This document shows, one piece after another, positions 36,841-50,660 of a DNA stretch of 64,000 bases; position 1 is the first letter of the stretch; every line of letters starts with the position of its first letter. The DNA is from Cardinalis cardinalis. Its lineage: Eukaryota > Chordata > Aves > Passeriformes > Cardinalidae. The stretch spans positions 4,134,769 through 4,198,768 of the forward strand of contig JACDOX010000004.1 of assembly GCA_014549065.1 (NCBI GenBank), read 5' to 3'. The notes under the pieces were generated by a model. That model did no database searches and was not told the DNA's origin. It saw nothing but the letters and a program-made list of their open reading frames with translations. Position numbers and translations under genes: made by a program.

Positions 36841-39800
36841 GTGAGTAAACTGGCTGAGACTGGTTTTCACCTAATGTCTGCAAACCAGAGCACAAAAATC
36901 TGGTTTGAACTCAAGNCATTTGGGTTCATGGCACTTTATACTACCTCATCCAATGCAATCAGAATCGATTTACAGGAGTATGAGATTTTTCTCATGAATA
37001 TAATTGCATTTGGATATAGTTTGTGAAGACTCTTCTTTTAATCAGGGAATAAAATTATGATTTTTATTATTTCAATGTGCTGAATAGAAACTAAGAAATG
37101 TGACAGCAGGAAAGTATTTTGCTGGGGCAAGCAGGCTAGTTAGTGTAAGGCTAGCTGCATGTTTTAGAAAGAGGACATGATTTTGCTCATTATGTTTAGT
37201 CATTCCAATTGGCTTTAGCAGAAAATCATTGTGTGGAGTGTCTCGCTAGATCAGCACAAAGTTTACAAGATCTATGACTGAGAAGCAATCATCCACCACT
37301 GAGGAAGACCTAACTCTGTTAAACACATTTCTAAAATGACACTTCCATGATGGATTTCAGCTCTTGATGAATGAAAGCCATCATCANGGTTTTGAAGTTT
37401 AGTTTGTTGTTTTTAAATGTGCACTCCACAGGAGTCAAATATTCATTCTTACCCTGCCTTGCTGGGAAAAAAAAAAAAAATTGGAACAAAATGTAGAGGA
37501 CAATTAAACATGCAGAACACTTTCTCCTCCAAAATCCTCACATTGGTAATACTACAATAATCTCCAAATTTATCACAGCAGACTTCCAAGTGTGATAATG
37601 CATCTTTAAAATACGAACTTCAAGCTAAAATATTGAGCATGTGTTTCGTCCTCCTATAGGATAAGTGCTGAAATGTCACACACTATTGGGGAAAATGACC
37701 CGTAAGTGTTTTTTTCCCTCCTACTGGAGCAGTTAGTGTGGCGTGCAGTGAACCAAATCAACAATGTGATTCAAGCTGTCTCTGCAGCGTCATGGTGAAA
37801 GAAAGGATAAACTATAAAAACTACCCTCCTACAGCTCTTAGTTCTTGCTTCCCACACTTTAACATCTTCTGTCACCCCTGGCGCTGTTACTGACCCATAC
37901 TAAGCTAAACTAAAGGATGATAAGTTTGCTGCCTTTGCCCTTGTCCTAAGGGGCTGCACATTATCCTATCAAGCATCAGAAGCCATTTCTGTGGGATATT
38001 TGTCAACCTAAGAAGTCCTTTTAGAACAAATGAAATGGGCAGCGAATTACAAAAATGTCATTCTCTAAAGGAAATGGATGAAGGCTTTTGTTCTCCAGTA
38101 ATAAATAGATGCCATAGGCTTATAACACTATTTTTGTATTACATTTGACAGGGTTACTATTTCCAGTTCATTAAGGAAACAGCTTGAAAACTATTTTTTT
38201 ATATGCTTTTCAAAATAATGTTTTCCCAGTAATAAATATAAGCAATATCTCACATAACGTTAACTTCAGCAACAAGATTTGTTTCAAGATACTTGTGTTA
38301 GGGATTACTACCTATCAAATGGCAAGTTTTAAATACATATTTTTTCAGCATATATAGGTGCTTCTTTTAACAGACAGGTAATAAGCACACAAGTATTAGT
38401 GCCTAATCCTGATTTTTTTGGTAATATTTTGAGATTGTTTTTAAATTTATCTTTTGCTAGACCAATTTTCTTGTGCATGATGATCTTATGGAACCTCATG
38501 ATATATACTCCATAGGCTAAGGTCAAGCAAAGGAATAATAACTCACTTCCTTAAATGAATGCTTCAAAGTAAACCTTCTATGTTTAATAGCAGTAAACAG
38601 AGGTCAGGATGACACTCTCCCAGGCTTGAGAATAAAGCCTGTGTGTTAATATTCTCCAAGATTTACAGCNGAATTTCTGGGTGACAAAATATTTGCCAAA
38701 GTAAGTCCCTGACAAAATATTTTACAATGCTATGACTGTCAGACATCTGAATTTTTACATAAAGCTAAACNGAAACACACATGTAGAAACACACATAATG
38801 GTGCTTTGATAGTTTCCTTTGCTATTAAAGAATGTGTTAAAAGGCTTCAAAGAGGATTATTAATTATTNTGGCTTACAGAAAGTTCTTTCTGAAGATACT
38901 AACTGACTGAAAAATTAAGTGATATGTGATATATTGACACAAGTGAACTTAACTGCTATGTCAGTCATAATATTTAATGTGTAAGGTGTATTTCTCTCAT
39001 CATCCACTAATCAATTATTAAGGGAAAATTTTATTTACATCAAAGTGCTATAATATTTCTTATGTTTACAGCTTATTTTTGCCTGCAAAATAGTCTCTCA
39101 ACTACTATACTGCTGGCACTGGTTATTACTGATTGCAAGTGAACACTTTGTTAATAAGAAGAGCTCAAAATTGATTATATAGGAAGATAAATCAGTAAAC
39201 CAGACCATTAACTGGTCCCCTTGCTTTGTAACTATTTCACTAATTCCAGGCTAATTATATTCAGATCTTTATTNGTTAGATATTTCCACAAAGTAAGCTG
39301 GACATGGACCAAACGTAGGGCAAACAGTAAAGAATATATTGATAAATGCACTCCTTCCTTGTAGTGTATTTTTCAAGACACACACCAGTGCACATTTCAG
39401 ATTAGACTCTGTCCCTTAGTTGTCATTAGTCAGGCAGAGACAGCTAAAGTTTGGGATGAATGGCTCCCAGCAGTCCCCTACATTCCCTTTCTCCCCCTGC
39501 ACACCAGAGCTCTGCTCCTTCATGCATGGCTGCCCATTTGCAGGTGAGGAGCTCAGACTCTCTGAGACCTAAAACAGTGGGATCCTGCCAANATCTCATT
39601 CTAGGAGTGGGGCTGAGGAAGTTCAGCTTTCCCTTTAAGTTGGGACAGACAGAATTACTCCTGGGTTTGGGCTGAACTGATGAATTAATTTCTTCTGCTG
39701 AAACAGAAATGACAGAGGTTTTCTTAAGGAATGATGAAATATTNAACTAGACAAAAATGCTTTAAGTGGAAAGCAAAGCTTGACATGTTGTTTCCAAAAT

Positions 39801-42800
39801 ACTTAGCTTTTAGGGACTTTTGGGGAGTCTTGAAAAAGCAGGTTAGACTTAGAAAATGCTGTAATGAAAGGGGACACTGGTGGAATTCCTTCATTTAGAG
39901 AAANCAGATCTCGTATTAGATTTCTTCTCCTGCCTAACTGATAAAATGAAAAATTTCTTTCCCTCTAGGATCCCAATTGGGATGTTAACAGTAGAGATAA
40001 AATAATGCATGGCTTTGACTATGGCATTTTTTTGGGGACACTGGAGATCATTTGCTTAAAACCCCTCAGAAAGAGCAGAGAACATTACCATCTATCCTGC
40101 AAGTTGGATGCACTGTGTAAGCCTGGTGCCAGAGGAATCACCAGCTCTGGTGAGGATAGGCAACAAAAATGGACTTGTATTTCCTCACGCCATTTCACTT
40201 TTTTCAATATCAAACCAAACTACCATAGAAAGTGGTGTTATTATTCCATAATGTGACTTGATCTGGGAAGAAAAATATGCTTTTCTTCCACATTATCATC
40301 CTTCCCTTGAAGTGGGAGCCCTGTGAAACCATGTTCCAAGGGGATTTTTGTAGCTCCTATATTTTCTGGGGCAAAGCTGCTTTCAGTGTTAATAAGAATT
40401 CCGTAAAGGCATGAAAGAGCATGTTAACTTCACAAAAATGTTAAAACTTTCAGAATGTGTTATCTGAATTATCTTATGAAGAATATTATGTCATATTAAA
40501 GGTTATTAGAAGTGCAGAGATCAGAATTTCAGGATGCTCAGATCCTGTTTTTTTCTTGGAAATACTGATCTTCCTGCAGCTCTTACAGATTTCAGGGTAG
40601 ATGCCAGCACTCTTCACCTGTGAAAGCCAGGCCCACCTACTGGGATTTAGCTGCCAAAAAGGTATTTTAGCAGATAACTTTTAACACACCCAGTTTTGAA
40701 AAAATCTGTCTTTGATTTTTTTAGCATTCATCACTGCTTCTCTAAAGAGTTTGGGAATATTACTGTATGCTGTCGAACAGCTGCTGCATTTCACTCCAGG
40801 CATGTATGAAGTGTTCACCATACAGTTTTTCATACCAATTTGCTAGGTTTGCATAGCACTCTGGGATCCTGTAGATGAAAGGAACTGTATCGAGGTTAGA
40901 TTACTGTTACAGTGAAACCTGTCCTAATAGGCACAAGCTAACTTAAATCACCTGTCCTAACACACAGTAAAATTTCAGCTTCTATAAAAAGTTCCCTTAT
41001 ATTAGTTCTGCTATATTATGTGACTACCTGTTGTAACAGCCAAATTAATACCAGGCCCTTTGGTGGCTGATAAGAGGCTTTTCCTTTGGATAGTACATGA
41101 AGCCATGAACAGATGCAGAACCAGAAAAAGAATGCCTGGTGCTACAAGCCCGGCTTCATGAGCNATCACAGCGCAGCTTTCCTGAAAGCAGAGCTGCAAT
41201 AATATTAGGCAAGTCTGAATTTTTTATAGGCAAAGTTTAATATGAACTCTCCAAGGAAAACAACCTCAACGGTAAACATGAAATGCCATTTGAAGAGATA
41301 TAGTTATTTTACTCTGCTGATCTTACAGTTTCTGTTACCANCTGTAATCCCAAAGTCAGCTTCAGTGGCCTAAATTACAGCACACAGTGGTAGATAGACA
41401 GACAGACAGACACAGGAGCTCTCACAGCCAGTAAAAATCAAAGACTTGGGGAGTTAAAGAGTGCACTCATACCTACCCANACAGTACTCACACTTAAAAG
41501 TATTAGAGGTATAACCATGTCCTGTGGTTTTACTTTCTTTACCCATGGACCCATAGTGCAGGGTAGTTTCCCTTCATCACTAAATAAAAATGTACATTTG
41601 CTGAAAATACACACATACACACACGCACACATTGTGTCTTTATACAGAATAGACAGGGGTAAATAAAAACCAGGCATGTACNGCAACTGTTGAGGTGAAT
41701 AAGTTCATTGGTTATTTTTCTAAAGGTTATAGCTAACGAAGGATAGTCGGAGCTATTTGTAACTAAAGAGTGAAACAGAAACCAAAAGCAAGAATTTACT
41801 TGTAAAAACATGATCCATAAAAGCTAATAAACCTTCCAAAATTGACATACTTAACTTTGTGAAACCTGAATAATTATAATAATAATAGCAATAGTACTAA
41901 GAATAAAAATGAATTTGCAGTCATACTTTGCTTTCAAGCTTAAATATTTCAATATGCTTGACAAATGCTAAATATCTGAGAAGTGCAAGTCCTGCAGATA
42001 AATAAATTAAGACCCAGACCACAAGCCAGACTAAGGAGTAGGACTCAAAAATTCCCCTTCAATCTCATGCAGTGTCTATTGCACAGTTTTCCTCAAACTG
42101 AAGTAACTCATTCCTCTCCTATCAAGAGCTCGAAAATGCAAAGGATTACTTAGTGGTAATGGTTTAGTTGAACTAGAGAACATTTGCGTACACTAAGAGC
42201 ATCTGAGAACAACTGCTCTTGATCGTAGCTGATGGTCATGCCTCTTCATGACTTGTTTGGAAAAAGGGTGAAACAAATTAATTTATATCACTTCAGCAGG
42301 CAAGCAGCAAAATGTTTTTCTTGGCTACTGATTCATGCATGCTGCAGCTGTGTGACATGTATAAAAGTNGGAAACATTTCTTTCCTCCCAATTCCTTTCA
42401 CATCTCTAGATTACCAGAGGGTAATGACTATGCCATGAAATCAAGGTCAGTTCTCATCAATTTCAATGAACACTTTTACAAAGAGTGAGCCTGGTCCAAG
42501 AACTGCAGTATTCATTTACCAAGACACCTAAGAGCTAATATTTTGAGGAACCTGTGAATTCCATCGCTATTTTCAACATAAAGTGAAACTTGACTAAAAG
42601 TGAGCATTTCACAGCATTTGTCACATGAGTCTAAAAGTGCAATTTTAATGCTACCAGACAAGGGAGAAACATCTACCACCTCACAGAATGTGTAAGTTAA
42701 AGAAATAGACATTATTCCAAGGATGCCATAAATGGCATGTCGCTTACAGACTCAGTAAGTGAAAATATACTATTGACATTTGATAATTCAAATCTGGTTT

Positions 42801-43790
42801 TGTATGTGGCTCTATCAGTGGCAACAAAAATACAGAGAATTCGAGAAAACCCAGTGCACTAGACAAAGTATGTATGCTCAGCTGTGTTCCCCTAACATTG
42901 TCACACGTTGTTTTTCTCACAGTAACTCAATGCCACAGGGCTGTTGGCATAGAAAGGTCTCGGTTTAATCAGCACAGAACATCCAAACAAGTCTTAATCA
43001 TATACATTACATGAGATAAACATTTACAAAATTAATATTGATGTTGCCTATGCTAGCAAGAAAACCTGTCAATGTGGGAGGAACATACCAGTACAATAAC
43101 AGTAACAAATGCTCTAGAGCCCCTGCGTGACTGAACCACTGACCTTGCTACTACAGTTGAGTGCCCTCTTTTTCTCTGGTGGTGTGCCTCTTATNCATAC
43201 CAAACAAAGCTGCCTTCTCTGTAGTAAAGGAATTCAGGACTACTTCCTTAAAAACTTGGTTTTCCCATATTCAGTGGTAGTTGAGCTGCCTTAAATACAC
43301 ATGATGATATAGAAGAGTGCTCTTTCCGATAATANTTCAGGAAAATATGATTTTTATTTCTGCTGTTTTCCTTGACTTATCCTAATTTTCTTATTAGGAC
43401 AACAAAGTTAAACCAAGACAGAAACCTATCTATTTGGGATCATGAATGATTTGAATTCCTTCCAAAATCTTTTGCAGTGGCTCACCTACCCTTACCAGAG
43501 TATCCAAACACAAGGTGTTGACAAAGGAATCATACTCCTAGTGATTATCCANAGGCTGGAAAGCATTACATTTGCTGAAGCACAGTGAATGTACTAGAGC
43601 TGACAGCAGCAGAGACTTCCAGGCATAGGGGACATCCATACCAATACTTTAGAATATCAGTTCAAAGCAGGAATGTGATTCTGAAGTGAATCTCCTAACT
43701 TCTCCACTTACTGCATTTCAGCTTGCATCATGGAGAAGTCTAAAAATGCCTGCGCAGCTTTCCAAGTAAATCGGCAGCACACATCTCTCT
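36841..43790. other. Unique non-coding sequence
   Basis: No gene is recognised. It includes a second splice-framed short segment (37660-37701), a short (GACA)n run at about 41395-41412, and a less AT-rich patch at 39430-39680. The 37620-38200 interval has complex, repeat-free texture with several CpGs and could contain constrained sequence. The remainder is plain AT-rich DNA. Confidence 0.5.
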
Positions 43791-43823
43791 GCTCCTACTC
43801 CTGCTCCTGCTCCTGCTCCTGCT
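43791..43823 (+). repeat. (GCTCCT)n hexanucleotide array
   Basis: There are about five and a half tandem GCTCCT units, with one unit reading ACTCCT. Read on the minus strand it would encode alternating Gln and Glu at the end of a 114-codon open frame (43795-44139). I see no family match for that frame. Confidence 0.85.
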
Positions 43824-44771
43824 GGATGTTGGGTTCCAACAGCAGATGAGAAGGAGCACATATTAAAAAATTTGCAGGGCATACACTACAGAAAGGCATG
43901 TCTTCAGCATCAACAATTTCACTCCACAGATCTGTTCTTTCCAGGCTGCGCTGCTTGCTAATGGCAACTTGGCTGCTGTGAGCCGCAGCCGCTCCTGCTG
44001 CGCGTTCCCTCCCCTGATGTGCTTTACCCCCTTGGAAATATATGCAGGCAAAGGACTGAGAGAAAAAGTCAAATAACTTCAAAGGAAAATTAATCATAAG
44101 TTTCAACTCATTATCCCCTTTATTTTTAAGATGCAACATGGTTAAAGCATTTCATTTCAACACCTACCCACCAATAACACAGAAATANTATAAATGAGCA
44201 GAAAACAAAAGGTGAATGGTTATGAGATCTAAAATGGCACAACCACTTTTTTTTTTTCATTGTTTTTCCCAGCTACCCTCTCTTCTGATAGTGTTTTTTC
44301 ACTTAAAATCACTTATCTCCAAACTCAGTGGGTTTCGGGTTGATGCTGTTGTAGCCTTCACACCTATGAAGTGATTGTAATTCTTTGGGAAATCACCCAG
44401 CATCTACAAGGTTCCAATTCTTTCAGCCTCCAGACCCAGCTCTGATTTTAGTTTCCTCCTGGCCCAATTAAGTTATCAACTTTAATTCAGTCCAAACCAG
44501 GTTTTTTAAACCACCCTCTGCTACATTGCACTCCTAATTTTACCTCTCCAGCTCTCCCTGACTATGCAGAAAGCAAGCAGGGCATCAAGATTGGTACCCC
44601 TGCTATTCTTCAGTCAGAACCCACAAACTTGCTGTGGGACACATTCCTACAAAGGTAAAGTGGAGAAAAACNACTTTCAGTCACAGTGCACACACTGCTC
44701 AGTGCAAAAGAAATGCCATATATGGTAAAATTAATTTTGCTTACTAGTCTAGTGTGATAGATAGAAACTCA
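43824..44771. other. Unique non-coding sequence with a small CpG cluster
   Basis: At 43948-44010 there is a local CpG cluster (CTGCGCTGC, GAGCCGCAGCCGCTCC, GCTGCGCGTTCCC), too short for a CpG island. The overlapping minus-strand frame (43795-44139, 114 codons) has an Ala-rich patch but no recognisable domain. The rest is plain. Confidence 0.45.
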
Positions 44772-44820
44772 CTTGACTTTAATGGAGTTACTCTAATTTA
44801 CACAGGAGTAAATTTGGACC
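44772..44820. repeat. Old palindromic interspersed repeat, fragment B
   Basis: CTTGACTTTAATGGAGTTAC (44772-44791) is followed by TTTACACAGGAGTAAATTTGG (44798-44818). The words AATGGAGTTAC and AGTAAATTTGG match the core and flank of the repeat seen at 6943-7018. Only one palindrome arm is preserved. The family is recalled from amniote genomes; its name is not known to me. Confidence 0.4.
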
Positions 44821-47499
44821 ACAGGGACAATATTAGATGTGACCTTAATCTGATTTGGTGAGAATATATAAGTCAATGTTTTTATTTCAAACTGATATTA
44901 TAGTGCTCGTCAATTATAAAGATCACCCAAGCATTATAACACCAAAATATTTATTAATATTAAACAATAGCATATAAGTATTTAAACTGAGGAAAAAACT
45001 GCATTAAAATTGCTTCCAGTTACTGATGACCTGAGAGGTTATTTTCTATAGCAAAGAATGAGCAGTGGCTCTGTTGCCCTGTAAAGAACTAATAATCTAT
45101 AAAACCATTTCTGGACCCCCATGTGCATATTGTGCCTACAGAAGCCTAACTCTGTNCATCTCCAGACACCTCTCCCAATACACACAGTGTCCAGACTGTT
45201 CTGACCTGTTCTCACCTGATCTGCTTGCAATACTGTAATTCATTCAGCAGTAACATTCAACAATATGCACTTTACTTATGTAATTTGAAGGGAAAGAGGC
45301 AAGAGGGAAAAGAGATGGCTTTTCCTGATGTGGGAGATAATTCTCTCCTTCTAATGGATGGGCAATAAAAGACTTCTGAAAGGCAGTCCAGTGGACGCAG
45401 AAAAAAAAACCAACTGAGCAAACAATGGAAAAATGCATTCAAAAAATACACTGTGATAAATAATGGGAGTGAAGTTGAAGGAGGGAATTGGAAAGGTTTG
45501 GGTGTTTTTTTGTTGTTTTTTTTATTTTATTTATTTTTAAGTAACATTATCTCAGCGTATAAATTAAAAATTACTCTTTTATATAATGTATATACCCATG
45601 ATATATGTATGCATTATACATATAGGAATAGATNTTGACATGCAGACTGTCAGGTTTTCCTGATCCATTACATTACCAATGAAATCTATTACTATTAAAC
45701 ATTGATAATCACATGCAGATACACACACACACAGATCCAAACATTCACATTTGTGCCCATATGCGCACAGTTACACACAAACACTGCAACATCATCTCTG
45801 TGAGCATGCAGCCCTACAAATATGCTGCAGGATTCACACAGAGCCACACAGTGCTGGAATTATGAAAAGCAGCAGAAGCTGGACCAGCTCTTCTTCCAGG
45901 GAAATCCATGGTAAAAACCTCAGTGAACTCCTCAGGATCAGAGTGGCACCAGAGCATTTAACAGGGCATCCTGGTCACATACAAGCAGCTTACCCATAAA
46001 GTGTATATATGCATAAACCATCTACTTCTTGTGTGCCAGAGGAATGCACATCTGCATATAGCTACATAAATCTTAAACACGGAAAATATATGCTAAGGCT
46101 ATAAAAATTCAGTGCGCTAGAACTGGATGGGATGCTTACATTAGTGCAGATGAGGTGCGTATTGTCTGAGCTTTTGTGTGCTTTTTGCTCTACAACAGGC
46201 AAAAGACTGACTGAGCTTCCCTCTCTAGCTTTTTGGGTTTTTTTTTTACTTAAACAGGGTGTTGGGATGAGTACTGAACCTCCACAAAAGTGTGGAAAAA
46301 AACCCTCTTCAATCAACAAGTTCAGTATTTTNACAATTTTCACGTCATTGTAGCTGATAAAATATACACAGTGTTCTCTTTGGATCTGTAAAAGGCTTTT
46401 CCCCCTGCTACAGCTCTAAAGCTTATTTTACATTTTAATACTTCAGACAGTAGCTTGTCCAGCTTCTTTTCATCTCTACATTTCCCCTCTCTTCTTTCTC
46501 TTTTTCGTAAGTATTGTATTACATGAAATTCAGCCCTTATTTGGCAGGATTTTATGCAGTCTGTGGTGAGAGCTGAATTCTGAAAATGTTCAGGAAACAC
46601 TGGCTAAGTGGGGAAATTTATTTGCCTGAGCCAGAGATAACATCTTTCTTAGATTTCTTTTTGAAACACTGGCACTTGTCAAGCAGAATTCTCCTGTTCC
46701 CCCTTTCCTCTCTCTCTCGTAAACGCACACGTGCACACTTATTAGGGATGCAGCAGAACTTAGCCGACACTATAAGCTGGAGTTTTTATTCATTCTGTTT
46801 CTACATCCAGTAGGAGAAAAAAAAAAAAAAAAAGAAATCCGAGATGTTAAAAAAAAAACCACAACAGTTTTCCCNCCCCATTTCCAGAACATTCAGCCCT
46901 TCTCATCTTCTTGTTTTAAAAAAAATGATCCATGTCCCTTGTGCCAGCCAGCCTTTCACATTTTTCTTCATTAGAAAATACATCTGTATAGCAAAGTCAA
47001 AATTTTGGCATTTATTTTTATGGTCACAGGGTAATGTTCTTCATGAAACATAATCTAAAGCATAAACAGTGAGGGGGAAGCAATCATTTCTCATCCAGGG
47101 CACAAGACAGACCTTAAGAGTAAGGACACCCAGATTCAGAGCTCTGCTCGCCTGGCACAGCTGTGTGTTGACATTTTGGGAAGGACAGCTGGGGGCCGAG
47201 CAGGTGATTTGGCAAAACCATTTGAGGGTGGCAAGGAGCGAGGCTGAGGACAAAATTAAAGACTCGAGTCTATATAAGGAGAGAAGTTTAATGCCTGAGT
47301 GCTCGTTCTGAACTGTGACCTAAGGTTTGGCTGGGCACTAACCACAGCATGCCTCATCAGCTCCTGTCACGGGTACCTCAGGGCATACCTCCAGCAGGGA
47401 GCCAGCTCCAGAGCCGCATCCTCAGCCACCAGCTCGCTCACACACTACTGAGACCCTGCCGAGAAATCAGCATGCAACCCGAGAAAGCATCCTTTCCTC
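44821..47499. other. Unique non-coding sequence with simple repeats
   Basis: A degenerate CA-rich patch lies at about 45714-45790 and a long A run at about 46817-46833. No gene, RNA gene or named repeat was recognised. Confidence 0.5.
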
Positions 47500-48120
47500 T
47501 GGAATAAAAATTAATATTACTTGTCATATTTCATGTCTGAGCTCTTTTCATGCTTTATCCTCTGTAATGAGGGCTAAATTACCAATATTAGTAGATTTTC
47601 ATGGCTAGCACAGAAAGAGCTGTTACCAGAATAAATGTTTGCATTGCTTCTGTTGGACACAGGCTTTGCTAATGCAGCTTTGCTAATTATTTCTAAATAG
47701 GCAATAATCTGCATCCCCTAGTGCTGGGTAGTGGATTGGCCACGTACCTGCTATTTCCCTTATTTACATGTTTTACAACTTTATCAACTACACTAATTAC
47801 ACTCTGAACACTGTTTAAAATTTTCTGTTAATAGAGATACAATGATGCACCAGAGGATGTGTATTTATGCCATAATTANGCCTCTGTTCCTGCGATGCAG
47901 TCTCCAATTAGCTGTCGACGGTGGCACAAGCAGCTGCCTGATATTCTAAAGCAGTGAAACATCTGCACGGCGGATGATACGCTCACATGGATTTTTTTTT
48001 TTAAGCCTAGAAATTTACACCCAAGGGAGTGCAGACAAATAGGAGCCTGTCATGTGTAGGGATGATTAGAAATCCTCACCATGGCAACATTGGAGCAGCC
48101 ATGTCACAGAGTGAGGGGAC
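47500..48120. promoter_or_regulatory. Candidate conserved developmental enhancer block
   Basis: Two features stand out. First, an exact 11-nt direct repeat GCTTTGCTAAT occurs at 47663-47673 and 47677-47687, the second copy running into TAATTATT. Second, 47876-47981 retains six CpGs in about 90 nt (47893, 47916, 47919, 47968, 47971, 47980) together with CCAATTAGC and an E-box CAGCTG (47931-47936). The surroundings are AT-rich and CpG-poor. No open frame or repeat signature covers the block, and only one N falls between 46876 and 48905. Enhancer identity and conservation are inference; this is among the strongest candidates in the window. Confidence 0.4.
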
Positions 48121-50659
48121 ACATGTCTAGATGAAGGCGCTAAAAACATTTGCCTTTTTTTTTTTTTCTCCAGCATTCCCAACTTCCCTCCCTCCCCCTC
48201 TCCTTTTCATATTCTTCTCTTTGCATCTAAAGCCAACCAAAACAGCAGGTGAAAAGGCCAAAATCTGCAGCCCATGCAAGGAATATGACACAGTAGATTT
48301 AGTGTCAGGAAAACAGCAAGCAATCAGAGGATGCTGCCAGGCATCCACTGGATGTTTTCTTTCAGGTGGGGGAGGGAAAGATGGAAAAATAAAGGAGAGA
48401 AAAAATATGGGCATCATTCAAAATAAAGCTCCAATGTCTTGATCCTGGAATGACATTTAATAGATAACTTCCATTTAACCCTCATTAACAATTTTTCTCT
48501 GACTAGTTGACCAGCCAGCATGTGCTGATGAGGGGGGGAGGGGAGAGAAAGGTGAAAGCCTCAGTTCCCAGCGCACTGTTTCAGCTTTGAACATTGTATG
48601 TATTAGAGAATGTAGCAGCTACTAGAGTTACTGTATTCTCATCTCTATACCTAAAATCTTGATTGTACAGACAAGGCTGTTAATTTCATCAGGCTCCTTC
48701 TGGGCTATTGCCATTTGCAGTGTAATATCAATTTCACATAATAAAATCATTATAATTAGTCAAGGGTATCATTCTAGAATACAGGCTTGCCTGGATTGCA
48801 GGGAGATGGCATTGGTTTGGATCCAAATCTCTCCTTCTTACTCCATCTACCTACCCTGTCTTTGACTAGTCAAATACCTCCAACATGTTTAGGAAAGGCT
48901 CCAGANAAGTCCATAAATCTTGCAAAACTAATTTATCTTACAAGATTTCCTTTGTTTAGTTGGATGGAGAATTTGAGAGACCAGCTGCACTTTAAAAAGA
49001 GCTCACAGTATTTCACTCTCACTGGATCTTGAGCCTCAAATATCAACTCTAAGCTGCTGTTTCTACCTTGACTTAAATGATGGTGTTTCAATAAACATTT
49101 CTAAACCAAAGGCTAGCCTCTATGATATCTAAAATATTTAGTGAGGCCTTATTATAAACACAAATTCATGATTCTCTAAAGAATATATTTATGGTTTTAG
49201 TGCCCAGGGGTCTATAANATCAGTGTAGTGGAGAGAGCATGTAGAGAGACGAGAGAGAGGGCTGTGAAGGCATACATTTGTAGCCCAGTAAACTCAAAAG
49301 TGAGGGTCCTAACTCATGGTCAGAGGCTGCCACAATAATGGGCACATCACAAACCTCAGCTTAGCTCTGAGTCTTTTTGNCTGTGCCATAGAAGACAGAC
49401 CCTTCATGCTACTTCTAATTAAATTCCAAGCAAAATAAGCAAATTAATTAACATTTGCTGACTTCAGAACATGTGCTCAAAATGTATTGAGAATGAGTAA
49501 GTAAAATGTTTTTGGAATAAAATGAGGAAGTTTCTCTCTGCAATTACTGAGCTGATGCAAAGAAACTGCCCAGTGTTACAGGGTACCTGTGTCACCACAC
49601 CATGTGCATAAATTTCACTTGCTATTCATTGTGCATACCCTGTTCTGCTCAGTTCTCATACAGGAGAGTGTGATATTGAAGAGCCACTATGTGTCAGTGC
49701 AAGGACAGAGTTTATCTGATAAACAAGTCATTTTTGGAAACTGCAGATGCTCCTACTGTGAAGCATTAAACGTAGCCCCTCTTAGATACACAGAATGGGG
49801 TTCTGGTCAACTGAGCACAGGCTGATAAGCTCTGCACAGCTCTGAATGCTGTTTGCCCACATACTAATGTTAAACAAAAGAACTGCAGACTGCAGAGAAA
49901 GCATGCGGGTCAGACAACTAAATTGCTTAAACCCTTAGGCAGCCTTCTGAAAAGAAANGGCATGAAAGAAGCTGATATGAGCTTTTATGCAGAATTGTTC
50001 TGTTTATTATCCCTGTTAAGAAAATGATGGTAAGGATCTTGTTAAACTATATATTCCCAAATAAGACAAGAGGACAACCGCCTGCTAAACAAGATACAAT
50101 ATGCCATTGGTCATTACATGATCAGACATATATCTGTTTTACATTATTTTCAGGTTACGAATATAATAAAAAGACAACAAGAAAGCTGTACAGATAATAA
50201 CAAATGCTGTTAAATTGCATTTTTTGCATTCATTCATATGATTTGTCATTGGAAGTTTGAGGGTAATAATGGTCTGTCATTGCAGAAATCTACTTCATGT
50301 TAAAATTTCACAATCTTGTATTAAAACTTTGTTAGAGTACAATTGTTATAACTCTATTCAACTACATTATGTGACAACTTAACAATAAATCTATGACAAA
50401 GTATATCACTGTGAAAACATCCAAACTTGCCTTGGATGAAACAGCGATATGATTTTATTACAAGATTTCTCCTATGGCTAGCACAATAAAATATTGAAAA
50501 ATAACACTTGTCTGGAAAAACAGAGGGGGTGGAGAGTGTGTTGATGGAATCTGTGCCTTCCTTAAAGCCTGCTTGGTTTGCTCACCCCACAGATCACAGT
50601 AGTGTCTTTGCCTTTCATAGCATTGTGTGTCTCTCTTACACACCCAGGCGTGCATGCGG

Positions 50660-50660
<1 letters not shown>
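48121..50660. other. Unique non-coding sequence
   Basis: A pyrimidine-rich tract lies at 48152-48225 and a G-rich run at 48531-48543. A 103-codon plus-strand frame (48131-48442) and a 96-codon minus frame overlap there, and neither resembles a protein family. Nothing else was recognised. Confidence 0.5.

Noticed and set aside
43795..44139. 114-codon minus-strand open frame
   Set aside because: Its tail is encoded by the GCTCCT array and the rest has no recognisable domain or splice context. It was kept only as a low-interest observation.
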